Shown: positions 29,134 through 40,315, numbered from the stretch's first letter. The stretch is 64,000 nt of DNA from Methylocapsa sp. D3K7 (GCF_029855125.1 NZ_CP123229.1:3454501-3518500), one strand, 5' to 3'. The notes: generated from the sequence alone by a model not told the origin. Made by a program: numbers and translations.

Positions 29134-30114
29134 ATGTTGGATCTGCTCTATTCCAAACTGACGGACCCGCACTTTCTGCTGAGTCTGCTTGTTGCCATCG
29201 CGACAATGGCGACAATCGTAACCGTTGCGATGCCGCTGCTCGAAACCGACACGCTCGCGCAGCGCATGAAATCGGTTGCGACGGAGCGTGAACGCATCCG
29301 GACGCGCGAACGCGAACGGCTTCTGGCGGACAAGGGCAAGGCCAATCTCCGGCAAGCCCCAAAAGCTTATATGAAACGGATCGTGGAGCGGTTCAGCCTG
29401 TCGAAATGGCTCGGCACCGAACAGGCAAAGGTTCAGATGGCGATGGCCGGCCTTCGCGGGCCCCAGGCAGAAGTGGCGTTTCTCTTTTTCCGCCTGGTGA
29501 CGCCGGCCATAAGCCTTCTGATAACCGCCTTTTATATTTTTGCCATCGATGATTTTGGACTGGGATTCATATTGAAGATCGGCGTTGTCATTTTTGCTAC
29601 TTACTTCGGCCTGAAACTGCCCGAACTCTATCTCACCAATACGATCGGCAATCGCCAGCACTCAGTTGGCCGCGCCTTTCCTGACGCAATGGATCTGTTG
29701 TTGATCTGCGTTGAGTCCGGCATGTCAATCGAACATGCATTTCGCAAGGTCGCGCAGGAAATCGGCGTTCAGTCGATCCCGCTTGCCGAGGAATTGACAT
29801 TGACGACCGCGGAACTTTCCTTTTTGCCCGACCGGCGCACAGCTTATGAGAATCTCGGCGTGCGCACGGGAGTTGAATCGGTGAAACAGATCGTGACCGT
29901 GCTCATTCAAGCGGAGCGCTATGGCACGCCACTTGGCACGGCGCTGCGGGTGGTCGGCAAGGAAAGCCGTGACAACCGGATGATGCTTGCCGAAAAAAAG
30001 GCCGCGGCCTTGCCGCCCAAATTGACGGTGCCGATGATTTTGTTTTTTCTTCCCGTGCTGTTCGTGATCATCATGACACCCGCAATCATTCAGATTAGCC
30101 GCACGATGCGTTGA
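29134..30114 (+). CDS. tadC: Tad pilus inner-membrane platform protein TadC
   Basis: The partner of TadB in the inner-membrane platform. The 326 residues show an N-terminal membrane segment, a basic cytoplasmic region and the T2SSF domain: AFPDAMDLLLICVESGMSIE, EELTLTTAELSFLPDRRTAY and ETVL-type helix VTVLIQAERYGTPLGTALRV, then the last segment MILFFLPVLFVIIMTPAIIQ. It is the last gene of this operon. No tadD or pseudopilin genes follow; the next element is the second parS-like site. Confidence 0.94.
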   Translation: MLDLLYSKLTDPHFLLSLLVAIATMATIVTVAMPLLETDTLAQRMKSVATERERIRTRERERLLADKGKANLRQAPKAYMKRIVERFSLSKWLGTEQAKVQMAMAGLRGPQAEVAFLFFRLVTPAISLLITAFYIFAIDDFGLGFILKIGVVIFATYFGLKLPELYLTNTIGNRQHSVGRAFPDAMDLLLICVESGMSIEHAFRKVAQEIGVQSIPLAEELTLTTAELSFLPDRRTAYENLGVRTGVESVKQIVTVLIQAERYGTPLGTALRVVGKESRDNRMMLAEKKAAALPPKLTVPMILFFLPVLFVIIMTPAIIQISRTMR

Positions 30115-30250
30115 AAATCGATAGCGGCTCTCGGGAAGCCCTGCTGCGGGCGGGGCCGAACCGTTCAAGCGCCAAAAGTACAAAAGTTCTGCACGATCTT
30201 ACGTGGAGAAAGGGCGCGGGAGTATGATGTCTTATGGGATTAAGGGTGCT

Positions 30251-30294
30251 CAATCGTACCAAAACGTTTCACGTGAAACATTTTGGTACGATTG
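30251..30294 (-). promoter_or_regulatory. parS: parS-like centromere site (copy 2)
   Basis: Bases 30265-30280 read CGTTTCACGTGAAACA, the reverse complement of the 16-mer at 6335-6350 and one base from the ParB consensus. Here the palindrome extends to 44 bp (CAATCGTACCAAAA on one side, TTTTGGTACGATTG on the other) with a single mismatched pair. It lies in the gap between the convergent tadC and ABC transporter genes. Binding by ParB is inference. Confidence 0.82.
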
Positions 30295-30311
30295 GCGCAA
30301 CGCCGGACGAG

Positions 30312-32426
30312 CTATTCCGCTGGTTTGAGTTCGACTTCTGTGGGCGTGAAGATTCCTGGTGCGGCGGGCGTCATTTCGATATGGCGCTTATGGAATTGCG
30401 CAAGGCTCGCGCGATGGCCGATTGAGACGATCGTCGTTGCGGGGAGTATTTTGGCAAAGGCCTCGTAGATCTCGGCTTCCATGGCTTCGTCCATCGCCGT
30501 GGTCGCCTCGTCGAGGAAGAGCCAATCGGGCCTTGCCAATATGGCGCGGGCGATCGCGAGACGCTGCTGCTCGCCTCCCGAAAGCCGCTGTTGCCAAATT
30601 CCTTCGACATCGAGCTCGGCAACGAACTCACCCAATTTCGCGGCGCGCAGGGCGCCGGCGATCGCCGCCTCGTCATAGTGGTCCGGGCTTTCGGGATAAG
30701 TCACGGCGGTGCGTAAGGTGCCGATCGGAATATAAGGCTTTTGCGGGAGCAGCATAATCCGGGCGTCCGCCGGCAGGGTAATGGCGCCGTCGGCATGCGG
30801 CCATATGCCGGAGATTGCCCGGAATAGCGTCGATTTGCCGGAGCCGGAAGGGCCAGTCAAAAGCGCGGGCTCAGTTTCAGCAAGCCGCAGGCTGGCGTCT
30901 TCGATGATCTCGCGCCCCTCAGGAAGCCGAACGGTGAGCGCCTTAATGTCGAGATGTTTGCGCGCGGCTTGCGTGTAGGGCCCCTCATGCGGCGAGAATC
31001 CGGGCGTCTTCGCGTTTTCGATGGCGAGATCAAAGGACGTCAGCCGGTCGAGCACCGATTTGAAATCGGCGAGCGAGACGTAATAGGTGACAAAGAAAGT
31101 CAAGGCCTCGTTGACGCTGCCGAACGCCCGCGCCGTCTGAGTCATGATCCCCAGCGTAATTTTACCGGCGAAATAGAAGGGCGCCGCGACGACGAAGGGA
31201 ATGATCGGGCTGAGCTGACCATAGGATGCCGTGAAGGCTGTGAGATTTTTCCGGCAAGCGATGATCTGGAAGTAATTCTTGACGATTTGACCAAATCGCG
31301 CCGTCAGCGACAGTTTTTCCGTCCGTTCTCCCGAAAGCAGCGCGACTTGCTCAGCATATTCGCGCAGTCTTGCGAGAGAGAAGCGAAAATCTGCTTCATA
31401 GCGCTGCCGCTCGAAGGAAAGGCGGACGAGGGGACGCCCGATCAGATGCGTCACGAGAGTGCCGACTCCGGCATAAACCAGCGCCACCCAGAAGAGAAAT
31501 CCCGGCACTGCAATGGCTGTGTAAGGCAAGGTGAAATTCGTCGAGAGATCCCAAAGCAGAATCGCGAAGGAGACGAGTGAACTCAAATTGGAGATCAACA
31601 AAATCGAGAAGGAGTACACCCCATAGCCGATTTGGCCGCCATCAATGAATCGGTTGATGTCCTCCGAGATGCGCTGATCCGGGTTGTCGGCGGAGCCGCC
31701 GGTCAGCGACATGCGGTAATGGGTATGCGCGTCGAGCCAGCGGCTGACATAATTATTGGTGAGCCAGCGCCGCCACCGGATGATGAGGGTCGACGTCACC
31801 ACGAATTCGAGAACAGCGGTGGCGATGAACAGAAATGCCCAAGGCGTGAAGACGGTGATGAGTTGCGACCAGAACGCCGCCTCGTCCTTATTTTGGATCG
31901 CGTTGAACCAATCGCGGGAGAAGAACGAAAGCCGCAGATTCATGCCAACTTGCGCTTGGTTGATCACGACGAGCAAAACCACCATGGCGGTGGCGACACG
32001 CCGTTCGCGCGCGCCGAAAGCGGGGAAGGGCCATATCCGGGCGCTGGTATCATCCGCCGTCTCGAAATAGCGGTCGGCGATCCGAGTCATTGATTTCACG
32101 ACGGGGATATAAGCGATCGCGTAGACGAGGATGGCAAACAGCGCGACAGTGAGCGGCAGGCTTTCGGGAAACGCATAATCTGCGAGCGAAGGCGGCCAAA
32201 GGCCGATCTGGGCGATAAGGAAGATCGCGCCGAAGAGTACCGTCTCGGCCGCGAAAATCGCCGCGAAGATTTGCAGGAAGGTCGAGATCTTGCGCGCCCG
32301 GTAGGTGGTATAAGCGCATAAAAACCCTACTCCCGCGAGCAGCAGCACGATATTGTCGCCGGTCTTCAAGCCGGCAAGGGTGGCGGCAGCCGAGAATATG
32401 GCCACAAGAACGGCAAGAAGATGCAT
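30312..32426 (-). CDS. SbmA/BacA-like ABC transporter, fused permease and ATPase
   Basis: A 704-residue fusion of an SbmA/BacA-type membrane domain with an ABC ATPase. Four hydrophobic segments open the protein, then the BacA-like domain (NLRLSFFSRDWFNAIQNKDE, WRRWLTNNYVSRWLDAHTHY, DNPDQRISEDINRFIDGG). The ATPase has Walker A (LLTGPSGSGKSTLFRAISG), signature [16 protein letters not shown] and Walker B WLFLDEATTAMDE. Relatives import peptides, take part in very-long-chain fatty acid handling, or (Rv1819c in Mycobacterium) import cobalamin. Which applies here is not shown by the sequence. Confidence 0.9.
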   Translation of the reverse strand: MHLLAVLVAIFSAAATLAGLKTGDNIVLLLAGVGFLCAYTTYRARKISTFLQIFAAIFAAETVLFGAIFLIAQIGLWPPSLADYAFPESLPLTVALFAILVYAIAYIPVVKSMTRIADRYFETADDTSARIWPFPAFGARERRVATAMVVLLVVINQAQVGMNLRLSFFSRDWFNAIQNKDEAAFWSQLITVFTPWAFLFIATAVLEFVVTSTLIIRWRRWLTNNYVSRWLDAHTHYRMSLTGGSADNPDQRISEDINRFIDGGQIGYGVYSFSILLISNLSSLVSFAILLWDLSTNFTLPYTAIAVPGFLFWVALVYAGVGTLVTHLIGRPLVRLSFERQRYEADFRFSLARLREYAEQVALLSGERTEKLSLTARFGQIVKNYFQIIACRKNLTAFTASYGQLSPIIPFVVAAPFYFAGKITLGIMTQTARAFGSVNEALTFFVTYYVSLADFKSVLDRLTSFDLAIENAKTPGFSPHEGPYTQAARKHLDIKALTVRLPEGREIIEDASLRLAETEPALLTGPSGSGKSTLFRAISGIWPHADGAITLPADARIMLLPQKPYIPIGTLRTAVTYPESPDHYDEAAIAGALRAAKLGEFVAELDVEGIWQQRLSGGEQQRLAIARAILARPDWLFLDEATTAMDEAMEAEIYEAFAKILPATTIVSIGHRASLAQFHKRHIEMTPAAPGIFTPTEVELKPAE

Positions 32427-32737
32427 GGATTACCTTGTGCTAGAGCGCGATCACTTCAGGTTTGATCGTTTATGATCACGATTACTTTATTTCATCGCTA
32501 ATGATTTTCTAAAAGTTCGTAAGTTTTCCGGTCAAGCCCTCGCAATGAATGAAAAGGGCCTCTGCAATCGGTCAACGCATGAAGGCGAGGCATTTTGGCC
32601 TTTTGTTTGTCACTCTGCGAGTACCGGAAAATCGTAAACGCCGTCCAAGGCCAGGTGGCAAGGTCGCCGGGCAGGGCGTTTCTGTCAAGGGCGCGGGCCG
32701 TGCCCGAGGTCAAGTCAGCCGCTTGCCGGAGCAGGTA
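32427..32737. other. Intergenic region, nothing recognised
   Basis: A 311-bp gap between the ABC transporter start and the 3' end of the IHF/HU-family gene, both on the minus strand. It should hold the transporter promoter. I see no short gene with family-like sequence and no tRNA-like fold. The first part is AT-richer than the surroundings (around 32455-32520). Confidence 0.5.
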
Positions 32738-33106
32738 TCAGAGGGATTCGTTTTCGTCGGGGTCTTCTTCCGCTATCTGCCCGTTGACCGAGGCGCTCAG
32801 GACGGGAGAGGGTTTGAAGGTCAGCACGCGGCGCGGCTTGATCGGCACTTCGACGCCGGTGCGTGGATTACGGCCGAGGCGTTCGCGTTTGCTACGTACC
32901 GCAAAGAGACCAAAGGACCGCAGCTTCACCGCCTCGCCAGTAACGAGGGCAGTCGCTATTTCTTCCAGCGCCATTTCGAAAATTTCCTTGGCTTCGGCGC
33001 GCGACAGCATCGGACAGCAGCTGTAAACGGCATTGAGGAGATCCGCTCGAGTTGCGGTTTTGCGGTTAGTTGCCGTATCCGGCCGCGGCCCAGACGCTCG
33101 AGGCAT
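32738..33106 (-). CDS. ihfA: Integration host factor alpha/HU-family DNA-bending protein
   Basis: A small DNA-bending protein of the IHF/HU family that shapes promoters and replication origins. The core shows ATRADLLNAVYSCCPMLSRAEA, then GEAVKLRSFGLFAVRSKRER and the DNA-contacting arm GRNPRTGVEVPIKPRRVLTF followed by KPSPVL. The GRNPRTG..VPI arm fits IHF alpha better than HU. At 122 residues it is slightly longer than usual, with a Ser/Arg/Thr N-terminal extension and an acidic tail (EEDPDENESL). A later internal start is possible. The assignment to alpha against beta is moderately secure. Confidence 0.85.
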   Translation of the reverse strand: MPRASGPRPDTATNRKTATRADLLNAVYSCCPMLSRAEAKEIFEMALEEIATALVTGEAVKLRSFGLFAVRSKRERLGRNPRTGVEVPIKPRRVLTFKPSPVLSASVNGQIAEEDPDENESL

Positions 33107-33250
33107 CTTGTTGATTCTCCCCCTTTTAGCCGCTCTCTTGGAAGCAACCTTAAAACATTTTGAGGGCCAGGGGAAACGCCCAAGCGAGATTTTGAAGAAA
33201 TAATGGCTACGAATAGTTCTCCTTCATTATAGGCCGACAGCTGGCATGAA

Positions 33251-33276
33251 AAAGGCCCCGGAGTTCCGGGGCCTTT
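33251..33276 (-). terminator. Rho-independent terminator of groESL
   Basis: A perfect 12-bp stem (AAAGGCCCCGGA / TCCGGGGCCTTT) with a two-base gap lies 30 bp past the groEL stop. On the minus strand the stem is followed by a T-run (CCTTTTTCATG), which is the classic intrinsic terminator form. Confidence 0.9.
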
Positions 33277-33305
33277 CCAACGAAAAACGGCATGAAAGAG
33301 CGGTT

Positions 33306-34949
<1,644 letters not shown>

Positions 34950-35001
34950 ATTTAAACTCCTGAAACCGGGTTCTTAAAAATTCGGGAAGGATTTTTGGCG
35001 C

Positions 35002-35289
35002 TTAGGCGACGACGCCCAGGATATCGCTCTCCTTCATGATCAGGAGATCCTGACCATCGATCTTGACCTCGGTGCCCGACCATTTGCCGAACAGAATCTT
35101 GTCCCCCGCCTTGACATCAAGCGGCGTGAGCTTGCCGCTTTCATCGCGGCCGCCGGGGCCCACAGCGATAATTTCGCCTTCCTGGGGCTTCTCCTTGACC
35201 GTATCGGGGATAATGATCCCGCCTTTGGTCTTTTCCTCACCTTCGAGTCGTCTGACCACGACGCGGTCATGCAATGGACGAAAGCTCAT
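35002..35289 (-). CDS. groS: 10-kDa co-chaperonin GroES
   Basis: The lid of the GroEL chamber. The 95 residues from [20 protein letters not shown] onward cover the whole family, with the mobile loop [20 protein letters not shown] and the end [13 protein letters not shown]. The frame is open to 35388, but the 33 extra codons are basic and overlap the CIRCE region, so I use the ATG at 35289. It forms an operon with groL. Confidence 0.98.
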   Translation of the reverse strand: MSFRPLHDRVVVRRLEGEEKTKGGIIIPDTVKEKPQEGEIIAVGPGGRDESGKLTPLDVKAGDKILFGKWSGTEVKIDGQDLLIMKESDILGVVA

Positions 35290-35381
35290 GTTTTTGAATT
35301 CCCTAATGCGCCGCCGGGGCGTCTTCACTTTTCGCGGAAGGCGCCTTGCGAAGCTTGCGGCTGATTTGAAACGGCGCCCTC

Positions 35382-35408
35382 TTAGCACTCAGTGACCGAG
35401 AGTGCTAA
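35382..35408 (-). promoter_or_regulatory. CIRCE operator (HrcA repressor site)
   Basis: A perfect match to the CIRCE consensus: TTAGCACTC (35382-35390), nine bases, GAGTGCTAA (35400-35408). It lies about 93 bp upstream of the groES start codon. HrcA binds this element and represses groESL when folding capacity is enough. hrcA itself is not in the window. Confidence 0.97.
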
Positions 35409-35509
35409 CAGAGCAAACCGTAACTAGGGTTTCGATGTTGCCAAGTCAAGGCCGATCCCCTTCTAAAAAGTGACGACGTTGGTCGAATCCACCAAATGCC
35501 CTGCCTTCT

Positions 35510-37081
35510 TTATGGCAAGCCCAATGCGACGAAACGCACTTCGCCTTGCCCGTTGGCGACGAGGAGGAGCGCCGATTTCTTACCACTGCCCTTCAAAGCC
35601 TCGATTTTTTTCGAAAGATCGGTGGGATCCTTGACCGGCTCCTGATTGATTTCGACGATCACATCGCCGGATTGAACATGTTTTTCAGCGGCGCTCGAGT
35701 CGGGATCGACATCGGTGATCACGACACCTGCGACGGTGCTTTTGATGGAAAATTTCTGCCGCAATTCATCGGTGAGGCTCGAAAACTCCATCCCGAGGGC
35801 CTTTTCAACCGGGCCGGCGATCGCTTTTTTGCCGGCCTCGTCATGCTTACCGGCAAGGGCAACCTGCTTCTCATTCTCTTCCAAGCGGCCGAGCTTGATC
35901 GTTTTGGCGATCTGCTTGCCCTGCCGCATCACCACGATCTCGACCTCCTTGCCGACCGGCTCCGAGGCGACGATTTTCGGCAGATCGCGCGATTCCTTAA
36001 TGTCTGTTCCATCGAATTTGATGATGACATCCCCGGCTTTGAGACCCGCCGCCTTGGCTGGGCCCTTGTCGTCGGTTCCCGCGACCAGGGCACCGCGCAG
36101 CTTGCCGAGATTGAGGCTCTCGGCGATCGTATCGTCGACATTTTGAATGCGCACGCCGAGCCAGCCACGCCGCGTTTCGCCGAATTTTTGCAATTGATCG
36201 ATGACCGGGAGAACTGTCGCTGCGGGTGTTGCGAAGCCGATCCCGATCGACCCTCCTGAGGGGGACAGTATCGCGGTATTGATACCGATCACTTCCCCTG
36301 CCATGTTGAAGAGAGGCCCCCCGGAATTGCCCTTGTTGATCGCCGCGTCGGTCTGGAAATAATTGTCGTAAGGGCCAGAATCGATGTTGCGATGGCGGGC
36401 CGAGATAATTCCGGCGGTAACCGTGCCGCCAAGTCCAAAGGGATTGCCGACGGCGAGCACCCAATCGCCCACCCGCGTCTTCTCACTGTCGCCGAATTTT
36501 ACGGCTTTCAGCGGCTTGTCCGGCTTGACCCGGAGCACGGCGACATCGACTTTTTCGTCCTTGCCGATCACGTCCGCCTTCAGTTTCTGCCCATCCGTGA
36601 AAATCACCGTCACTTCATTGGCATCGGCGATCACATGATTGTTGGTGATGACGATGCCGGAGGGATCGATGACGAAGCCTGACCCGAGGGAATTCGACTT
36701 GCGTTCGCGCGGCTTTTCTGGGCGGTCGCCCCCCCCTTGGCCCCGCTGGCCCCCCTGCTGATGGCGCTTGAAGAATTCCTCGAATAGATCGTCGAATGGC
36801 GTCCCCGGCTCCAGCTGCGGCGCGTTGCTGGCGTGTTTTTCGTCCATCGTCTGCGTCGCCGATATGTTGACGACGGCATCGCTCACCGAATCCGCGAGAT
36901 CGGCCAGGGAGTCCGGCCCCTTTGCGAAGGCGGGGGAGGGACCGGGAATCAGCAAGGCACTTCCCGCGGCGCCCAAAATCAGCGCGCAAAGAAGTCCATA
37001 AGCGGGGCGTGTGCCAACCTGCCTCCACCGCGCGCCATGTTCAAACCGCCCTGCACCGAGAAAAACCGGGAATAGACCCAT
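35510..37081 (-). CDS. degP: DegP/HtrA-type periplasmic serine protease (Do family)
   Basis: A periplasmic protease and chaperone that clears damaged envelope proteins. The start at 37081 is set by a strong ribosome site (AAGGAGA) and is followed by a signal segment (YGLLCALILGAAGSALLIPG). The catalytic triad is visible as His in ITNNHVIADANEVTVIF, Asp in KVDVAVLRV and Ser in KGNSGGPLFNMAGEVIGI. Two PDZ domains follow (GWLGVRIQNVDDTIAESLNL; ITDVDPDSSAAEKHVQSGDV). A long Gln/Gly-rich stretch near residues 85-110 belongs to the regulatory LA loop. Length 523 residues. An upstream start at 37237 is open but not preferred. Confidence 0.95.
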   Translation of the reverse strand: MGLFPVFLGAGRFEHGARWRQVGTRPAYGLLCALILGAAGSALLIPGPSPAFAKGPDSLADLADSVSDAVVNISATQTMDEKHASNAPQLEPGTPFDDLFEEFFKRHQQGGQRGQGGGDRPEKPRERKSNSLGSGFVIDPSGIVITNNHVIADANEVTVIFTDGQKLKADVIGKDEKVDVAVLRVKPDKPLKAVKFGDSEKTRVGDWVLAVGNPFGLGGTVTAGIISARHRNIDSGPYDNYFQTDAAINKGNSGGPLFNMAGEVIGINTAILSPSGGSIGIGFATPAATVLPVIDQLQKFGETRRGWLGVRIQNVDDTIAESLNLGKLRGALVAGTDDKGPAKAAGLKAGDVIIKFDGTDIKESRDLPKIVASEPVGKEVEIVVMRQGKQIAKTIKLGRLEENEKQVALAGKHDEAGKKAIAGPVEKALGMEFSSLTDELRQKFSIKSTVAGVVITDVDPDSSAAEKHVQSGDVIVEINQEPVKDPTDLSKKIEALKGSGKKSALLLVANGQGEVRFVALGLP

Positions 37082-37245
37082 GTAAACAATCTCCTTGAAG
37101 CACCCGCCATTGCCCTTGATGACGCAAGCCGCAACCGGGCGGCCGGTGAAGAGGGCAGGTGCGCTAAACCGGTGCGCCGGAGGCCGTGCCCCAATCTCAA
37201 AGGCACAGCTTAGCCGATGCGTGGCTTTTCCAACCAAACCGCCTT

Positions 37246-38958
37246 CTACACCGGTTCTTCATGAAACTCATTCGACTTTTTGGGGTTTTTCGCGAGGATT
37301 TCAATCGCTTCGGCCACGCTATGAAAGAAATGATCGCGCTGCACGGCATCGGTGACGCCGAAACGGTCGAAAGCGTCCTGGGCCCGCGTCGATTCGAGCC
37401 GGGCAATCGCGAAAGTAATGTTCATTTGTTTGCAGTGCTCGATAAATTCAAGAATGACTTGCGCCGCCGTGAAATCGATTTCGACAATGCTGCTGGCTTC
37501 CAAGACGATAAGTTCGGGTTGAGAGTGCCGGAGGACGCGCCGGGCTTGATCCTGGAATTTATAGGCGTTGAGAAAGGCCAGGGGAGCTTGGAAAGCGATA
37601 ACGAGAATTCCTTCAAGTTTTTCGCCCTTGAGATCACGGCTTGGAGGCCACCAAATCGAGGTTCCTGGAACCCGCTCGAAGATGATGAGACTGGCGCGCG
37701 TCATCGACCATATTCCGTGCAGCAGCGACAGCACGATACCGGCCGCCACGCCCGTTCCCACCGGCAGCACGACGATCGCCGTCAAGGTTGCGAGGATCAG
37801 CAGGAACTCGCCGAAAGCGCGCCGGAAAATCGCAATGATTTCTCCCGCGCGGACGATCCGCATCGCGACGAAAAATAAAATTCCGGCAAGCGCCGCTTGC
37901 GGAACATGCGCGAGAAGCCCGGTGCCGAAACGGGCGATGCACAGGATCAGCACGACGGCCGCCAGCCCGGCGCCTTTGCTGCGCCCGCCTGTCTCGGCGA
38001 CGATCCCGGTCAGGGGCGGGCTTGCATTGACGGGAAAGGCGCCGAAATAGCCCGCCAGCAGATTGGCCGCACCAACTCCGGCGAAATCGAGATCGATCAA
38101 GCTGCCGTTCTGGGACGGCGCGGGGAATTCTCGGGTCGTCGCGGCGGTTTGCACCATAATGGTGGCGACCACGACGAAGGCGAGCGGCGCGGCTTGAACG
38201 AGATGCTCGAATGGAACCAGCGGGATTTGGAAATGGGGGAATTGCCCCGGTATTTGCCCAAGAACCGAGACGCCATTGCGCTCAAGACCAAACCCATAAA
38301 CCGCAGCTGTCGCCGCCGCAATTCCGAGCAGCGATCCTGGAATGCGCGGGTTGATCCACTCGGCGCATACCGTCACGGCGAAGACAGCGAGTCCGAGAAA
38401 GAAAGAAACGCGGTTCATCTCGCTCAATTTGCCAGCGATCGCATAGGCTCGCTGCAACAAGCTGCCATCGGGAGAATCTATCCCGAGCAGTGAGGGGAGC
38501 TGGGAAACGACGATGTGGCAGGCGATACCGGCCAGGAACCCGATTGTTACGGGCTTCGACACGAGATCGGCGATCCATCCGAGGCGGAAGAGCCCGCAAC
38601 ACAGCAAAATGGTTCCGGTCAGCAGAGCGAAGCTCGCGCAAAGGGCTGGATACTCCTGGCTTCCCACCGCCGCCAAAGCGGCAAGGCCGCCGGCAAAAAT
38701 CGGCGCGATGGTTGAATCCGCGCAGGCCACAACGAGATAATTGGCTCCGATGATCGCAAAGCCGATCATTGCCGCCGCGAAGGCAACGAAACCTACAGGG
38801 GGAGAAAAGCCGGCTAGATGCGCCGTGGCCATCTGCGAGGGAAGTGCAACGGCGGCGAGCGCCAGCCCGGCGGCGAGATCGGCGCGCAAATCTTGTGCCG
38901 CATAACGGGCGGCCGATCGCAGGACATCACTTGGGCGCAAGACTGCCCTTCGCCCCAT
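37246..38958 (-). CDS. SulP family anion transporter with STAS domain
   Basis: An inorganic anion transporter (sulfate, bicarbonate or similar) of 570 residues. The membrane part has the SulP opening LRADLAAGLALAAVALPSQM and about ten to twelve hydrophobic segments. The cytoplasmic STAS domain follows at the C-terminus (LEGILVIAFQAPLAFLNAYK, ELIVLEASSIVEIDFTAAQV), with IVEID where the conserved loop residues lie. The N-terminus overlaps the 3' end of the DUF2252 gene by 32 bp, so the true start may be slightly later. The ion carried is not predictable. Confidence 0.9.
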   Translation of the reverse strand: MGRRAVLRPSDVLRSAARYAAQDLRADLAAGLALAAVALPSQMATAHLAGFSPPVGFVAFAAAMIGFAIIGANYLVVACADSTIAPIFAGGLAALAAVGSQEYPALCASFALLTGTILLCCGLFRLGWIADLVSKPVTIGFLAGIACHIVVSQLPSLLGIDSPDGSLLQRAYAIAGKLSEMNRVSFFLGLAVFAVTVCAEWINPRIPGSLLGIAAATAAVYGFGLERNGVSVLGQIPGQFPHFQIPLVPFEHLVQAAPLAFVVVATIMVQTAATTREFPAPSQNGSLIDLDFAGVGAANLLAGYFGAFPVNASPPLTGIVAETGGRSKGAGLAAVVLILCIARFGTGLLAHVPQAALAGILFFVAMRIVRAGEIIAIFRRAFGEFLLILATLTAIVVLPVGTGVAAGIVLSLLHGIWSMTRASLIIFERVPGTSIWWPPSRDLKGEKLEGILVIAFQAPLAFLNAYKFQDQARRVLRHSQPELIVLEASSIVEIDFTAAQVILEFIEHCKQMNITFAIARLESTRAQDAFDRFGVTDAVQRDHFFHSVAEAIEILAKNPKKSNEFHEEPV

Positions 38959-40315
38959 GAGCGGATTTCAAGCATGCATGATCATGCTTTGTTTGCGCGG
39001 CATAAGCCATCGCGAAGGTGCCAAGCGCGTCGTCGAAAACTTCCGATTTTCCCATATAGCCCGCCAGCAGCGCCGGGTCGCCGCTTCTTGCATGCGCTCT
39101 CGCAAGTGTCCGGCCGCAGAGGTTGGCATAGGCATCGAGTGCCTTGCCTTCGAGGACTTGACCGAGGGAACCAAGCCGGCGGTTCTTGAGCTGGCGGACG
39201 TAGAAATGCCGGCTGGTCTTGGGTTCTTCGGTCCAGCCAAGAAAAATATCGCTCGCAGCCTGCATCGCCCTCTGGCCTTCCACCACCCGGCAGCCCTGCT
39301 GTAAGAGGTGCGGCGGCGGCGCTGCAATTTTTTCGAGCACAGATGGAAGCGCCTGCTTGACCTGCAGGAATAAGGGCTCGCCATCCGCTGTCATGAAAAG
39401 GCCGACGGCACAAAATGTTCCGACGCTGCCGACACCGACGACTTTGAAGGCAATGTCAGCAAGCGTGTAACGTTCGACAAGTGCGCGCCGCTCCGGAAGC
39501 AGGCAGGATTGGTAATTGGCGAAGGCGGAATGCGCATGAATCTTGTAGTCCTTCGTCGCCGCCGTATCGAAATGATAGATCAGGGGCGGGCGGTCCGCGA
39601 TCCGCGCAACGCCTGCTTTCGCCGTCGCGAGATGCGGGAAATTATCGTCCGCCGCCAAATCTTTTTTGGCTTTTATCAAGACGGAAAACAAGGTTTCGCG
39701 CAGTTTCGTATCGCCGATCCGTTTGACCTCGCGATCAATTTCCATGCGCGTGTACCAGACCTCGAGCGGCGGCTTGACGGCGAGCTCGAGGATGAATTCG
39801 CGATAGGATTTGACGGTCGCTGTCGCGAGCGCTCGTGCCCTTTTGTCCGGCATGTTCGCGTTAAGAGCAGCAACCGCAACGCTGGCGGCGAGCCGCTTGA
39901 TATCCACCGTAAAATCGATGCCCGGCAAAGTCTCGTCGAAATCATTGATATCGAAGAGGACGCGTCCTTCCGGCGTTGAAAAAACGCCGAAATTCAGCAA
40001 ATGACAATCGCCGCAGGCCTGAACGTGCGCCCCGACTTGGGGTGTAGCCGCAAGATCATGGGCCATCACGGCGGCGGCACCGCGCAGAAAGGTAAAGGGC
40101 GACTGCTGCATGCGCTGGTAGCGGATTGGAAGAAGTTCTGGGATGCGTGCGCCGTCGGTTTCGGCGAGAATGGCGACCGGATCTCGGCTGGACGCTGGCG
40201 GGCACGCAGCATGGGCTTCACGCGGCACCTGTTGGCGCAGCGCCTGCCCCGCCTTAAGTCGTTCCGCGCGCGGGAGATTTTTGGCCGGAATGGCGTCGAA
40301 GGAAGAATGTGACAT
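38927..40315 (-). CDS. DUF2252 family protein
   Basis: A 462-residue cytoplasmic protein of the widespread but uncharacterised DUF2252 family. Typical motifs are RYQRMQQSPFTFLRGAAAVM, GDCHLLNFGVFSTPEGRVLF and DINDFDETLPGIDFTVDIKR, and near the end LCGRTLARAHARSGDPALLA. The GDCHLLNFG and DINDFDE blocks look like the catalytic loop and metal-binding motif of aminoglycoside-phosphotransferase-like kinases, so a kinase fold is plausible (inference). It overlaps the SulP gene downstream by 32 bp, which suggests a two-gene operon. Confidence 0.88.
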   Translation of the reverse strand: MSHSSFDAIPAKNLPRAERLKAGQALRQQVPREAHAACPPASSRDPVAILAETDGARIPELLPIRYQRMQQSPFTFLRGAAAVMAHDLAATPQVGAHVQACGDCHLLNFGVFSTPEGRVLFDINDFDETLPGIDFTVDIKRLAASVAVAALNANMPDKRARALATATVKSYREFILELAVKPPLEVWYTRMEIDREVKRIGDTKLRETLFSVLIKAKKDLAADDNFPHLATAKAGVARIADRPPLIYHFDTAATKDYKIHAHSAFANYQSCLLPERRALVERYTLADIAFKVVGVGSVGTFCAVGLFMTADGEPLFLQVKQALPSVLEKIAAPPPHLLQQGCRVVEGQRAMQAASDIFLGWTEEPKTSRHFYVRQLKNRRLGSLGQVLEGKALDAYANLCGRTLARAHARSGDPALLAGYMGKSEVFDDALGTFAMAYAAQTKHDHACLKSAHGAKGSLAPK

